A stretch of 64,000 bases of DNA, taken from positions 1 to 64,000 of the forward strand of contig NZ_QLJH01000012.1 in NCBI RefSeq assembly GCF_003951315.1, written 5' to 3'. Numbering within the stretch: position 1 is the stretch's first letter; each line of letters starts with the position of its first letter. Source of the stretch: Sphingomonas sp. S-NIH.Pt15_0812. GTDB taxonomy: Bacteria > Pseudomonadota > Alphaproteobacteria > Sphingomonadales > Sphingomonadaceae. Below, piece by piece: positions 30,961 to 40,712 of this stretch. The notes under the pieces were generated by a model. That model was not told the DNA's origin and did no database searches. It worked only from the letters and a program-made list of their open reading frames with translations. The translations under genes were made by a program, and so were the position numbers.

Positions 30961-33060
30961 CTAGACCCGCTCGACCGCATTGACCGAGTCCACCGCGCGC
31001 AGCGCCGCGATCAGGCGCATCAGTTGCTGCACGTCATGCACCTCGACGTCGATCAGGTTGGTGTGGAAGCGGCTGTCGCGCGTGTCGAGGCGCAGGTTGA
31101 TGATGTTCGCCTTGTGCTGCCCGATCACCGTCGCCAGCACGCCGAGCGCGCCGGGTTCGTTCCGGACCGTCACCGAGATCCGCGCGACCGCGCCCTCGGT
31201 CGCGTCGCCCCAGGAGACGTCGACCCAGTCGGTTTCCTCCTCGGACCGGTCGGCCAGTTCGGTCAGCACCGCGCAGTCGATCGCATGGACCTCGATCCCC
31301 GCATCCGGCCGGCGCAGGCCGACGATGCGGTCGCCCGGCACCGGGTGGCAGCAATGCGCCAGTTCATAGGCCACGCTCGGCTTCAACCCCTTGATCGAGA
31401 TCGTGCCCGATTGCGGCGGCAGCGCCGCGACGTCGGCCCCCGCCGAACCCGGCATCAGCGCCTCCATCACCGCCGCATCGGACAGGGTCCGCCGGGCGAT
31501 CGCGACCATCAGCGCCGCTTCGTCGGGCAGCTTTAGCCGCTTCAGAGCATGGCCCAGCGCGTCCGCGCCGATCTGCGCCGGCAGGCGGCCGACGATATCG
31601 TCATAGAGCTGGCGGCCGAGCGCCAGCTGCTCGGCCCGCTCGGTCTGGCGCATGTGACGGCGGACCGCCGCCTGCGCCTTGCCGGTGACCGCGACCGACA
31701 GCCAGGCGGGTTGCGGCGTCTGCCCGGCCGAGCGCAGGATCTGGACCTGGTCGCCATTCTCGATCACCGTCGACAGCGGCACGACCCGGCCGTTGATCTT
31801 CGCGCCGACCGACTGGTCGCCCAGATCGGTATGCACCGCATAGGCGAAGTCGATCGGCGTCGCGCCCTTGGGCAGCTGGATCAGCTCGCCCTTGGGGGTG
31901 AAGGCGAAGATGCGATCCTGGTACATCGCCATCTTGGTATGTTCGAGCAGTTCCTCGGGACTGTCGGCGGTGTCGAGGATCTCGACCAGGTCGCGAATCC
32001 AGCTCACCTGCGCGTCGTGGCGGCTCGACTGCTTGTAGGTCCAGTGCGCGGCCAGCCCGAAATCCGCCTCGGCATGCATGGCCGGCGTGCGGATCTGGAT
32101 CTCGACGCGGTTCTGGTCGCTGGTGATGATCGTGGTGTGCAGCGAGCGATAGCCGTTGCGCTTGGGCGTCGAGATATAATCCTTGAACCGCCCCGGCACC
32201 ATCGGCCAGCGGCGATGGATGACGCCCAGCGCGCGGTAGCAGTCCTCCTCCGTCGGCACGATCGCGCGGAACGCCATCACGTCGGACAATTGCTCGAAGC
32301 TGATGTGCCGCTCGGCCATCTTGCGCCAGATCGAATAGGGATGTTTCTCGCGGCCGGTCACCTCCGCCTCGATGCCGGCGCGCGACAGCAGGAGCTTCAG
32401 GCCGGACGCGATGCGCGCGATCCGGTCGCCGCCGCCGATCTTGAGCTGCTCCAGCCGGCGCTGGATGCTCTCATAGGCCTCCGGCTCGATCTGCTGGAAG
32501 GCGAGCGTCTGCATCTCCTTCATGAACTCGTACATGCCCACGCGCTCGGCGAGCGGGGCGTAGATGTCCATCGTCTCCTTGGCGATGCGCCGCCGCTTCT
32601 CCGGCTTGGCGATGTGGTGCAGCGTGCGCATGTTGTGCAGCCGGTCGGCCAGCTTGACCAGCAGCACGCGGATATCGTCCGACATGGCGAGCAGGAACTT
32701 GCGGAGATTCTCCGCCGCGCGTTCGTTCTCGGTCTGGGCCTCGATCTTCGACAGCTTGGTGACGCCGTCGACCAGCCGTGCGACGTTCGACCCGAACAGG
32801 CGCGTGATCTCCTCGGGCGTGGCGACCGTATCCTCGATCGTGTCGTGGAGGATCGCGGTGGCGATCGTCTCGTCGTCCAGGCGCAGGTCGGTCAGGATGC
32901 CCGCCACCTCGATCGGGTGGCTGAAATAGGGATCGCCGCTGGCCCGCTTCTGGCTGCCATGGGCATGCATCGAAAAGACATAGGCGCGGTTCAGCAGCGC
33001 CTCGTCGGCGTCCGGATCATATTCCAGGACACGGTCCACCAGTTCATATTGCCGCAGCAC
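30961..33060 (-). CDS. rsh: Bifunctional (p)ppGpp synthetase/hydrolase, RelA/SpoT family
   Basis: 699 residues. Domains in order: HD hydrolase (about 25-180) with HAHGSQKR, YFSHPIEVA and HDTIEDT at 72-78; synthetase (about 235-350) with RFKDYISTPKRNGYRSLHT and the EIQIRTPAMHAEADFGLAAHW substrate region; TGS (about 385-450); helical and Cys-containing region with HCCHPVPGD; and C-terminal ACT (about 620-699). Hydrolase and synthetase motifs are both complete, as for the single Rsh of alphaproteobacteria. GTG start; the MLRQYELVDRVLEYDPDADE N-terminus matches the family. No Shine-Dalgarno is evident. A 234-bp gap separates it from the divergent GGDEF-EAL gene. Confidence 0.96.
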   Translation of the reverse strand: MLRQYELVDRVLEYDPDADEALLNRAYVFSMHAHGSQKRASGDPYFSHPIEVAGILTDLRLDDETIATAILHDTIEDTVATPEEITRLFGSNVARLVDGVTKLSKIEAQTENERAAENLRKFLLAMSDDIRVLLVKLADRLHNMRTLHHIAKPEKRRRIAKETMDIYAPLAERVGMYEFMKEMQTLAFQQIEPEAYESIQRRLEQLKIGGGDRIARIASGLKLLLSRAGIEAEVTGREKHPYSIWRKMAERHISFEQLSDVMAFRAIVPTEEDCYRALGVIHRRWPMVPGRFKDYISTPKRNGYRSLHTTIITSDQNRVEIQIRTPAMHAEADFGLAAHWTYKQSSRHDAQVSWIRDLVEILDTADSPEELLEHTKMAMYQDRIFAFTPKGELIQLPKGATPIDFAYAVHTDLGDQSVGAKINGRVVPLSTVIENGDQVQILRSAGQTPQPAWLSVAVTGKAQAAVRRHMRQTERAEQLALGRQLYDDIVGRLPAQIGADALGHALKRLKLPDEAALMVAIARRTLSDAAVMEALMPGSAGADVAALPPQSGTISIKGLKPSVAYELAHCCHPVPGDRIVGLRRPDAGIEVHAIDCAVLTELADRSEEETDWVDVSWGDATEGAVARISVTVRNEPGALGVLATVIGQHKANIINLRLDTRDSRFHTNLIDVEVHDVQQLMRLIAALRAVDSVNAVERV

Positions 33061-33294
33061 GGCATATCAATGGCGCGGACACCCGCCGCTTTGCAAGTGG
33101 CTTGGTCGCGCAGCGCGCGGAAAATGGGCGGTTTTGGCTACGGCCGGAGCGGTGATGCGAAAAAAAGGGGGCCAACAAATGTATCGTGAACCCAGATATT
33201 TGTGCTCCTATAAGCCAACAATGACGATTTTGGGCTATCGGCCTGACGTCGGCCGGGCCAGATTCCATCCTATGATAGGATCGGGGGGCGCCGA

Positions 33295-35691
33295 ATGTCG
33301 CGAATCTTGTCTTGCCTGTTGGATGAGCACGCCTGGTATCTGGTCCTGGTCGCCATGGTGCTGTGCGGGGTCGCGAGCGCCGGCATGTACCTGTTGCGCC
33401 GGCGCGCCCGCGAATGTGGCACGCAGCGCCGTCGCGCCTGGCGGATCGCCGCCGCGACGGTCGGCGGGCTGGGTTTCTGGGCGACCCACTTCATCGCCAT
33501 GCTGGGGCATCAGGGCACCGGGCAGATGCTCTATGCGCCCGGCCTGACGCTGTTCTCCGCCTGGGCGATGGTGTTCACCCTATGGGGCGCCTTCAGCCTG
33601 CGGGATCGGATGCCGGGCCATGGCGGGACGGTCACGATCGGCATCTTGTCCGGGCTGGGCGTGGCGGCGATGCACTTCATCGGCATGGCGGCGCTGCACA
33701 CGGTGATGCCGGTCACCTATGATCTGGCGATCATCGTGCCGGTCATCCTGGGGTCGACGGGGCTGATGGTGGCGGGCTGCTGGGTGTTCGGCCGTCAGTC
33801 CGGCACGCAACAAATCTTGTGGCCGACCCAGCTGACCACCTTGGGCGTCGGGGTGCTGCATTTCGGCGCGATTGTCGGAACGCGCTTTCCGCAGCCGATG
33901 GACCATGTCCATATCCCTGGCGGTCATCCGTTGATGATCGGCGGTGTCGCGCTGGTCGGCTTCTTCGTCGTCGTCGGCGTGGTCGCCATTGCCTTTGTCG
34001 ACCGGATGCTGACCGACCTGCGCGGCCTCGCCTCCGCCGCGCTGGAGGGCCTGGTGATCGTGCAGGACGACCGCATCATCGAGGCGAACGACATCTTCGC
34101 GGCGCTGGTCGGCCATCCGGTCGAAGAACTGCGCGGCACCTGGCCCGATCGCTGGTTGACCGCGCTCGACGGGCAAGCCCTGCGCCAGGATCGTCCCGCC
34201 CCGTTCGAGGCGGAGATCGCGGGCGGCGACCGGCTGTGCGAAGTCGCGGTGCGGATGGTGGAATATCGCGGACGCCGCAGCGAAGTGCTGGCGGTGCGCG
34301 ACCTGACCGAAAGCCGCCGCGCGCGCGAGAAGATCGCCTATCTGGCCCGGCACGACGCGCTGACCGGCCTCGCCAACCGCGCCAGCCTGCGCGAGGCGCT
34401 GGTCGAGGCGGAGCGCCGGACGGCGGCGGGGGAACAGGTGGCGCTGCTCGCGATCGATCTCGACCGGTTCAAGGCGATCAACGACCTGTTCGGCCATGCC
34501 GCCGGCGACGAGGTGCTGTGCCAGGTGGCCGACATCCTCCGCGAGGCGGCCGCGCCCGGCGATGCCGTGGTCCGCATGGGCGGCGACGAATTCATGATCC
34601 TGCAATGGGACCAGCCCCAGCCGCGAGGCGCGCAGGCCCTGGCCGGCCGGATCATGGACAGCTTCGCCGAGCAGATGGACGTGGCGCGCAATCCGCTGGC
34701 GGTGCGGGCCAGCATCGGCGTCGCGCTGATGCCCGACGACGCCGTGCTCGGCGAGACGCTGTGCCACCATGCCGACCTGGCGCTCTACCGCGCCAAGGAC
34801 GCGGGGCGCGGCACCTGCTGCTTCTTCGACGGGGACATGGACCGGGCGGTGCAGGCGCGCCGGCAACTGGAGCAGGATCTGCGCCACACGCTGCTGCGCG
34901 ACCAGCTCTATCTGGTCTACCAGCCGCTGGTATGCAGCAACACGCAGCGCATCGTCGGCTATGAGGCGCTGGTGCGCTGGAAACACCCCGAGCGGGGCGA
35001 GATCCCGCCCAGCGACTTCATCCCGCTGGCCGAGGAAAGCGGCTTCATCATCCAGCTCGGCGAATGGGTGATCCGCGAGGCGTGCCGGGCGGCGAGCCAC
35101 TGGCCCGATCACATCACCCTGGCGGTGAACGTGTCGGCGGTGCAGTTCCAGGTCGACACGCTACCGGGCATCGTCCGGGCGGCGCTGGTCGAGAGCGGCT
35201 TTGATCCGCGCCGGCTGGAGATCGAGATCACCGAAAGCGTGCTGATGCGTGACCGCGACGCGGCGCTGGCGACGCTGCACCGGTTGAAGCAGGACGGCGT
35301 GCGGATCGCGATGGACGATTTCGGCACAGGCTATTCGTCGCTCAGCAACCTCCAGGCCTTCCCGTTCGACAAGCTCAAGATCGACCGCAGCTTCGTCTCG
35401 ACGCTCGACAGCGACGATGCCGCCCGCTCGATCATCCGCGCGATCGTCGGGCTGGGGCGCGGCCTCAACCTGCCCGTGGTGGCGGAAGGAGTGGAGACCG
35501 AGACACAGCGCCGCATGGTCGCGGAGGAAGGCTGCGCCCAGGCGCAGGGCTATCTGTTCGGCCGCCCCAGCCGCGACCTGGCGGAGGGCATGGGTCGGGC
35601 GGCGGCACCCATGCCCTCCGCCGCGCTCCCCTCGGCCGCCGCTATCGTCGCTCCTCCTGCCGTCGACGCCGCCGTCCGCCGCGTCGCCTGA
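33295..35691 (+). CDS. MHYT-PAS-GGDEF-EAL cyclic di-GMP protein
   Basis: 798 residues, inner membrane. The N-terminal seven-helix MHYT sensor (about 8-230) shows the repeated motifs WATHFIAM, AAMHFIGM and a third degenerate VLHFGAI, thought to bind metal and small gases. A short PAS follows (about 240-335). The GGDEF domain (about 340-500) has an intact MGGDEF; no RxxD inhibitory site is seen five residues before it. The EAL domain (about 515-765) has YEALVRWKHP and DDFGTGYSSL intact. Both cyclase and phosphodiesterase activities are possible. It stands alone, convergent with the TauE-like gene. Confidence 0.94.
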   Translation: MSRILSCLLDEHAWYLVLVAMVLCGVASAGMYLLRRRARECGTQRRRAWRIAAATVGGLGFWATHFIAMLGHQGTGQMLYAPGLTLFSAWAMVFTLWGAFSLRDRMPGHGGTVTIGILSGLGVAAMHFIGMAALHTVMPVTYDLAIIVPVILGSTGLMVAGCWVFGRQSGTQQILWPTQLTTLGVGVLHFGAIVGTRFPQPMDHVHIPGGHPLMIGGVALVGFFVVVGVVAIAFVDRMLTDLRGLASAALEGLVIVQDDRIIEANDIFAALVGHPVEELRGTWPDRWLTALDGQALRQDRPAPFEAEIAGGDRLCEVAVRMVEYRGRRSEVLAVRDLTESRRAREKIAYLARHDALTGLANRASLREALVEAERRTAAGEQVALLAIDLDRFKAINDLFGHAAGDEVLCQVADILREAAAPGDAVVRMGGDEFMILQWDQPQPRGAQALAGRIMDSFAEQMDVARNPLAVRASIGVALMPDDAVLGETLCHHADLALYRAKDAGRGTCCFFDGDMDRAVQARRQLEQDLRHTLLRDQLYLVYQPLVCSNTQRIVGYEALVRWKHPERGEIPPSDFIPLAEESGFIIQLGEWVIREACRAASHWPDHITLAVNVSAVQFQVDTLPGIVRAALVESGFDPRRLEIEITESVLMRDRDAALATLHRLKQDGVRIAMDDFGTGYSSLSNLQAFPFDKLKIDRSFVSTLDSDDAARSIIRAIVGLGRGLNLPVVAEGVETETQRRMVAEEGCAQAQGYLFGRPSRDLAEGMGRAAAPMPSAALPSAAAIVAPPAVDAAVRRVA

Positions 35692-35695
35692 CCGG

Positions 35696-36475
35696 TCAGA
35701 CGAGCAGGCGGATGCCCACCACCGTCAGGGTGACCGCCAACACCGGAGCCAGCACCCGGTCCGAGACGCGGCTGGCGATCAGGCTGGCCAGGATGATGCC
35801 GGGGATCGACCCGAGCAGCAGCGCGCCGAGCAGGCCGAAATCGACCTCGCCCATCGACCAATGGCCGATCCCGGCGATCAACGTCAGCGGCACGGCATGG
35901 GCGATGTCCGATCCGACCAGCCGCGACACCGGGCTGCGCGGATAGAGGACCAGCAGCGCGGTCATGCCCAGCGCCCCCGCGCCGACCGAAGTCAGCGACA
36001 CCAGCACCCCCAGCACCGCGCCCAGCGCCACCGTCCAGCCGGCGATCCGCGAGCCGTCGATGCCGGAGAAACTCGCCGACAGCGCCTGGACGATCCGCTC
36101 GCGGAACAGCGTGGCGATGCCGGTCAGGACCAGCGCCGCGCCCAGCACGATCGAGATCAGCCCGCCGACATTCTGCGCGCGATCCTTGGCGATGGCGAGC
36201 GCGGCGAGCGTCAGCAGCGTCGCGGGGATGCTGCCCAGCGCCAGCCGGCGGACGATCCGCCAGTCGACCGTGCCGCGCCAGCCATGGACGGCGGTGCCCG
36301 CCGTCTTGGTGGCGGCGGCATAGAGCAGGTCGGTGCCGACCGCCGTGGCGGGGTGGAAGCCGAACAGGATGACCAGCAGCGGCGTCATCAGCGAGCCGCC
36401 GCCGACGCCGGTCAGGCCGACCAGCAGCCCGACGAACAGTCCCGCGACGGAGTAGAGCGGATCGAAATGGCTCAT
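35696..36475 (-). CDS. Sulfite exporter TauE/SafE family protein
   Basis: 259-residue membrane protein with about 8 hydrophobic segments in two repeats. The repeat signatures are GLLVGLTGVGGGSLMTPLLV near the N-terminus and GVLVSLTSVGAGALGMTALL in the middle, typical of the family. Members export sulfite or organosulfonates or import/export other anions; the substrate is unknown. GGAGC precedes the ATG. It lies 73 nt downstream of the aminotransferase on the same strand. Confidence 0.9.
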   Translation of the reverse strand: MSHFDPLYSVAGLFVGLLVGLTGVGGGSLMTPLLVILFGFHPATAVGTDLLYAAATKTAGTAVHGWRGTVDWRIVRRLALGSIPATLLTLAALAIAKDRAQNVGGLISIVLGAALVLTGIATLFRERIVQALSASFSGIDGSRIAGWTVALGAVLGVLVSLTSVGAGALGMTALLVLYPRSPVSRLVGSDIAHAVPLTLIAGIGHWSMGEVDFGLLGALLLGSIPGIILASLIASRVSDRVLAPVLAVTLTVVGIRLLV

Positions 36476-36548
36476 CGCCGGCTCCGATCCACGCTTCGAC
36501 CCGTTCGCAGGACTTGCCCGCGCGCCATCCCCGGCGCGACGATGCCGC

Positions 36549-37757
36549 TCAACCGGCCCGCGAGGCGGGCGTGTTGACGCCCATGGATTGCAGGTATTTC
36601 TTCACGTTGCGCGCCGCCTGGCGCAACCGTTGTTCGTTCTCGACCATCGCGATCCGCACGAAGCCCTCTCCATTCTCGCCGTAGCCGACCCCTGGCGCGA
36701 CCGCGACCTTGGCGCACGTCAGCAATTGTTTGGAGAACTCAAGGCTGCCTAGGTGGCGGAGCGCCGGCGGCAGCGGCGCCCAGGCGAACATCGACGCGCG
36801 CGGCAACGGGATGTCCCATCCGGCGCGGCCGAAGCTCTCGACCAGCACGTCGCGCCGCTTGTGATAGAGCTGGCGGTTCTTCTCGACGATGTCCTGCGGA
36901 CCGTTGAGCGCGGCGCAGGCCGCCGCCTGGATCGGGGTGAAGGCGCCGTAATCCAGATAGGATTTCACCCGCGTCATCGCCGCGATCAGCTTGCGGTTGC
37001 CGACGCCGAAGCCCATCCGCCAGCCGGCCATGGAATAGGTCTTGCTGAGCGAGGTGAACTCGATCGCGACGTCCTTCGCCCCCTTCACCTGCAGGATCGA
37101 GGGCGTCGGACAGCCGTCATAATAGAGCTCGGAATAGGCGAGGTCGGAGATCACCCATAATTCGTGCTTCTTGGCGAAGGCGACGACGCGTTCGTAAAAG
37201 GCCAGGTCGACCACCTCGGCGGTGGGGTTGGACGGATAGCCCATCACCAGCACGCTGGGGCGCGGCACGGTGAAGGCCATGGCCCGCTCCAGGCTCTCGA
37301 AATAGGCCTCGTCCGGCGTGGTCGGCACGGCGCGGATCGTCGCGCCGGCGATGATGAAGCCGAAGGTATGGATCGGATAGCTGGGATTGGGCGCCAGGAT
37401 CACGTCGCCGGGCGCGGTGATCGCGGTCGCCAGGCTGGCCAGCCCCTCCTTGGACCCCATGGTGACGACGACCTCGGTTTCCGGATCGATATCGACGCCG
37501 AAGCGGCGGCCGTAATAATTGGCCTGGGCCCGGCGCAGGCCGGGAATCCCCTTGGACTGGGAATAGCCGTGCGCGCTCGGCTTGCGCGCGACCTCGACCA
37601 GCTTGTCGATGACATGGTCGGGCGGCGGCAGGTCGGGATTGCCCATGCCCAGGTCGATGATGTCCTCGCCGCCCGCCCGCGCCGCGGCCCGCATCCCGTT
37701 GACTTCGGCGATGACATAGGGGGGCAGGCGCTTGATGCGGTAGAACTCGTCGGACAT
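36549..37757 (-). CDS. alaC: PLP-dependent aminotransferase, AlaC-like
   Basis: 402-residue class I/II aminotransferase. The N-terminus FYRIKRLPPYVIAEVNGMRAAAR and DIIDLGMGNPDLPPP match the AlaC/YfdZ group, which makes alanine from pyruvate and glutamate. The substrate-binding SYPIHTFGF, YPSNPTAEVVD and PLP lysine in SLSKTYSMAGWRMGF are present. LL-diaminopimelate aminotransferase is the main alternative. The promoter side faces phaC (divergent). Confidence 0.9.
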   Translation of the reverse strand: MSDEFYRIKRLPPYVIAEVNGMRAAARAGGEDIIDLGMGNPDLPPPDHVIDKLVEVARKPSAHGYSQSKGIPGLRRAQANYYGRRFGVDIDPETEVVVTMGSKEGLASLATAITAPGDVILAPNPSYPIHTFGFIIAGATIRAVPTTPDEAYFESLERAMAFTVPRPSVLVMGYPSNPTAEVVDLAFYERVVAFAKKHELWVISDLAYSELYYDGCPTPSILQVKGAKDVAIEFTSLSKTYSMAGWRMGFGVGNRKLIAAMTRVKSYLDYGAFTPIQAAACAALNGPQDIVEKNRQLYHKRRDVLVESFGRAGWDIPLPRASMFAWAPLPPALRHLGSLEFSKQLLTCAKVAVAPGVGYGENGEGFVRIAMVENEQRLRQAARNVKKYLQSMGVNTPASRAG

Positions 37758-37913
37758 GATATCCCAACCTTCGTATTGCGGGTCGGCATATCCTAGGGCC
37801 TCGGGACGGTGTCGTAACCCGCTTTATTCACGGGCCCCGCGAAACAATTATGTATCCTGCTTCCGCACGGCAGGCGGGAGGGATAGAAGGGGCGGACGAC
37901 GATAGAGGATGCC

Positions 37914-39608
37914 ATGGCCGACCCAACCCGCGCCGCCGACCCCGCCGCCCCGGCCGATCCCGCGTCGAACGACGCCGCCGCGCCGACGATGCCATGGCCG
38001 GTGGTGCCCGGCCTCAACGATCCCGAAACGCTGACCCGCGCCTGCACCCTGTGGATGGACACGCTGTCGCTGTGGCAGCGCGCGCTCGATCCCCGGCGAG
38101 GCGCACCGGCCGCCGAGGAAGCCCCCGACCGTGCCCGCGACAAGCGGTTTCGCGATGCCGTGTGGCGCGAGCATCCCGTCTTCGACTGGATCCGGCGCAG
38201 CTATCTCGACTTTTCCGACCGGCTGATCGCCGGCATCGACACGATGGAGGGGCTGTCCCCGCGCGAGCAGGAACGGTTGCGCTTCGCCACGCGCAACTTC
38301 GTGCAGGCGATCAGCCCGACCAACTTCCCGCTCACCAACCCCAAGGTGCTGGAGGAGACGGTGAAGACCGGCGGCGAGAATCTGGTGCGCGGCATGGAGC
38401 GGCTGATGGCCGACCTGGACCGGGGCCAGATCACGCATACCGAGGCGGGGCGGTTCGAGGTCGGCCGCGACATCGCCACCACGCCGGGCCAGGTGGTGCA
38501 CCGCACCCCGCTCTACGAGCTGATCCAGTACAGCCCGACGACGGAACGCGTGATGACCACGCCGCTGGTCATCTTCCCGCCCTGGATCAACCGCTTCTAC
38601 ATCCTCGACCTGTCGCCGGAGAAGAGCTTCATCCGCTGGGCGGTGGAGCAGGGCATCACCGTCTTCGTCGTGTCGTGGAAGTCGGCCGACGCGACGATGA
38701 AGGATGTGGTGTGGGACGATTATGTCGCCGCGCAGTTGGATGCGATCGACACGATCCGCACCGGGCTGGACGTGCCGTCGGTCCACGCGATCGGCTATTG
38801 CGTGGCGGGCACCACGCTGGCGGCGACCTTGTCGGTCCTGGCGGCCAAGGACCGGGCCGACCGGGTGGCGAGCGCCACCTTCTTCACCGCGCAGGTCGAT
38901 TTCAGCAAGGCGGGCGAGCTGCTCCACTTCGTCGATGACGACCAGCTGGCGATGCTGGAGCGGCTGTCGGCGGACGGCTATCTCGACGGGCGGTACATGG
39001 CCGCGACCTTCAACCTGTTGCGCGCCAACGACCTGATCTGGAACTACGTCACCAACAATTATCTGCTCGGGCAGGATTATGCCGCGTTCGACCTGCTCCA
39101 CTGGAACGGCGACACCACCAACCTGCCGGGCAAGTGGCATCAATCCTATCTGCGCGACCTGTACCGCGACAATCTGCTGGTCCAGCCGGGAGCCCTGTCG
39201 GTCGGGGGCACGCCGATCGACCTGACGCGGGTGGCGACCCCGGCCTATGTCCAGGCGGGACGCGAGGATCATATCGCCCCGGCGGAAAGCGTCTGGGAGG
39301 TGACCCGGCATTTTCGCGGGCCGCTGCGCTTCGTGCTGGCGGGGTCGGGCCATATCGCCGGCGTCGTCAACCCGCCTTCCTCGGGCAAATATCAATATTG
39401 GATCAACCCCAAGGCGAATGAGGCGACCAGCCTGGCCGAGTTCGTCGAAGGGGCGGAGGAGACGCGCGGCAGCTGGTGGCCGGACTGGCTGGAATGGCTG
39501 CGCGCGCGGGATGGCGGCACCGTGCCCGCCACGGGCGCGCGCCTGCCCGGCGAGGGGTCGCTGGCGGCGATCGAACCAGCGCCGGGCAGCTATGTAAGGG
39601 CCAGATAA
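37914..39608 (+). CDS. phaC: Class I poly(3-hydroxyalkanoate) synthase
   Basis: 564 residues. Polymerises (R)-3-hydroxyacyl-CoA into PHA at the granule surface. The N-terminal PhaC_N region (about 85-270) has NFPLTNP, QYSP and the PPWINRFYILDL block. The catalytic Cys296 is in IGYCVAGTTLA, the modified lipase box with Ala where GYCVGG is commoner. Catalytic Asp in AGREDHIAP and His in GSGHIAGVVNPP are present. AGAGGA precedes ATG 37914. The phasin gene follows 92 nt later. Confidence 0.96.
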   Translation: MADPTRAADPAAPADPASNDAAAPTMPWPVVPGLNDPETLTRACTLWMDTLSLWQRALDPRRGAPAAEEAPDRARDKRFRDAVWREHPVFDWIRRSYLDFSDRLIAGIDTMEGLSPREQERLRFATRNFVQAISPTNFPLTNPKVLEETVKTGGENLVRGMERLMADLDRGQITHTEAGRFEVGRDIATTPGQVVHRTPLYELIQYSPTTERVMTTPLVIFPPWINRFYILDLSPEKSFIRWAVEQGITVFVVSWKSADATMKDVVWDDYVAAQLDAIDTIRTGLDVPSVHAIGYCVAGTTLAATLSVLAAKDRADRVASATFFTAQVDFSKAGELLHFVDDDQLAMLERLSADGYLDGRYMAATFNLLRANDLIWNYVTNNYLLGQDYAAFDLLHWNGDTTNLPGKWHQSYLRDLYRDNLLVQPGALSVGGTPIDLTRVATPAYVQAGREDHIAPAESVWEVTRHFRGPLRFVLAGSGHIAGVVNPPSSGKYQYWINPKANEATSLAEFVEGAEETRGSWWPDWLEWLRARDGGTVPATGARLPGEGSLAAIEPAPGSYVRAR

Positions 39609-39624
39609 GCCAAATCATTTTTTG

Positions 39625-39688
39625 TTGTGCGGTGCACAAAATAGCGTTGACTTATGGCCGATGTGATACCATTTGTGCGCTGCAACAA
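39625..39688. promoter_or_regulatory. Paired TGC-N3-GCA sites before the phasin gene (candidate PhaR operators)
   Basis: TTGTGCGGTGCACAA (39625-39639) is a perfect 6-bp inverted repeat with 3-nt spacer, and TTGTGCGCTGCAACAA (39673-39688) is a near copy 48 bp downstream. A TTGACT (39647-39652) lies between. PhaR repressors of other alphaproteobacteria bind TGC-N3/4-GCA motifs before phasin genes, so PHA-responsive repression is inferred. phaR itself is not in the window. Confidence 0.6.
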
Positions 39689-39700
39689 CGGAGGCGCAGG

Positions 39701-40567
39701 ATGGCGACCGGTGGACGCAGGACAGGACGACGGAAGGTACCGGAGGCGGCGGTGCCGCCGATCGAGTCGCATGACCCGAAACTGGTGATCCCCGATCCCG
39801 TCGCGGCGATTCCGCCCGCTCTGGCGGCGCCCGCCAAGACCCGTCGCATCGCGCGGCCCCGCCCGGTGGCGGAGGCGTCGACGCTGGCCGAGGTCGCGAT
39901 GCTCCAGGCGGAGCCGGCCACGCCCGAGTCGACCGCATCCGATCCGATCGAGGTGCAGCCGATCGCGGCAGCGGCCCCGGTCGAGCCGGAGCCCAGGTCG
40001 GACGCGACGCCCGAACCGATCGCCAAGCCCGCCCCGGAACCGGTGGCGGCTAGCGAGCCGGCCACGATTGAACAGACGCCAATCATCGAAACCCCGGCCA
40101 CCCAGGCCGTCATCCCAGCGAAGGACAGCATCATGGACGTGACCAACGACACCACCCAGAAGGCCCAGGCGATGTTCTCGGACCTGACCGCCCGCAGCCA
40201 GGGCGCGGTCGAGAAGAGCCAGAAGATGTTCGGTGAGATCGCCGAGTTCAACAAGGGCAATGTCGAGGCGTTCGTCGAATCGTCGCGCATCGCCGCGCGC
40301 GGTTTCGAGACGATGGGCCAGGACGCCGTCGCCTATGCCAAGTCCTCGTTCGAGGGCATGACCCAGGCGTTGAAGACGCTGTCGACCGTCAAGTCGCCGA
40401 CCGAGTTCATGAAGCTCCAGGCCGATTATGCCCGTTCGGCGTTCGACGCGATGGTCGCCCAGACCTCGAAGTCGACCGAGACGACGCTGAAGCTGGCCGG
40501 CGAGGTCGCGCAGCCGATCTCGAACCGCGTCGCGGTCGCGTCGGAGAAGATGAAGATTTCGGCCTGA
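39701..40567 (+). CDS. Phasin family protein with long disordered N-terminus
   Basis: 288 residues. Residues 1-135 are Pro/Ala/Glu-rich and disordered, reminiscent of PhaF/IbpA-like tails. From residue about 145 a phasin_2 domain follows with the typical amphipathic helices: [45 protein letters not shown], and the [20 protein letters not shown] block. Phasins coat PHA granules. The start at 39701 is preceded by GGAGG; an earlier open frame overlaps phaC and is rejected. An internal ATG at about 40134 ([15 protein letters not shown]) would give a short phasin alone and could be a second start. A strong terminator follows. Confidence 0.92.
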   Translation: MATGGRRTGRRKVPEAAVPPIESHDPKLVIPDPVAAIPPALAAPAKTRRIARPRPVAEASTLAEVAMLQAEPATPESTASDPIEVQPIAAAAPVEPEPRSDATPEPIAKPAPEPVAASEPATIEQTPIIETPATQAVIPAKDSIMDVTNDTTQKAQAMFSDLTARSQGAVEKSQKMFGEIAEFNKGNVEAFVESSRIAARGFETMGQDAVAYAKSSFEGMTQALKTLSTVKSPTEFMKLQADYARSAFDAMVAQTSKSTETTLKLAGEVAQPISNRVAVASEKMKISA

Positions 40568-40603
40568 TCCGATCCCGCCCGCCGACCTGCCGGCGGTGCT
40601 AAA

Positions 40604-40644
40604 AGGAAAAGGGCGGTCGCGGTGGACGCGATCGCCCTTTTCCT
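40604..40644 (+). terminator. Terminator of the phasin gene
   Basis: An 18-bp stem with one G-T pair (40604-40621 with 40627-40644) and a 5-nt loop. The A-rich left side and CCCTTTTCCT right side also allow function on the minus strand. Confidence 0.9.
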
Positions 40645-40651
40645 GTGCAAC

Positions 40652-40679
40652 GGCACTTGCCGATCACCCGGCAAGTGCC
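40652..40679. other. Perfect 11-bp hairpin directly upstream of clpS
   Basis: GGCACTTGCCG (40652-40662) pairs with CGGCAAGTGCC (40669-40679), with a 6-nt loop. It lies 33 nt before the clpS start and 7 nt after the phasin terminator. It could be an operator or a 5'-leader structure. Confidence 0.55.
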
Positions 40680-40712
40680 ATATTTCGAGCCGACATGCGA
40701 AGCGATATCCTC

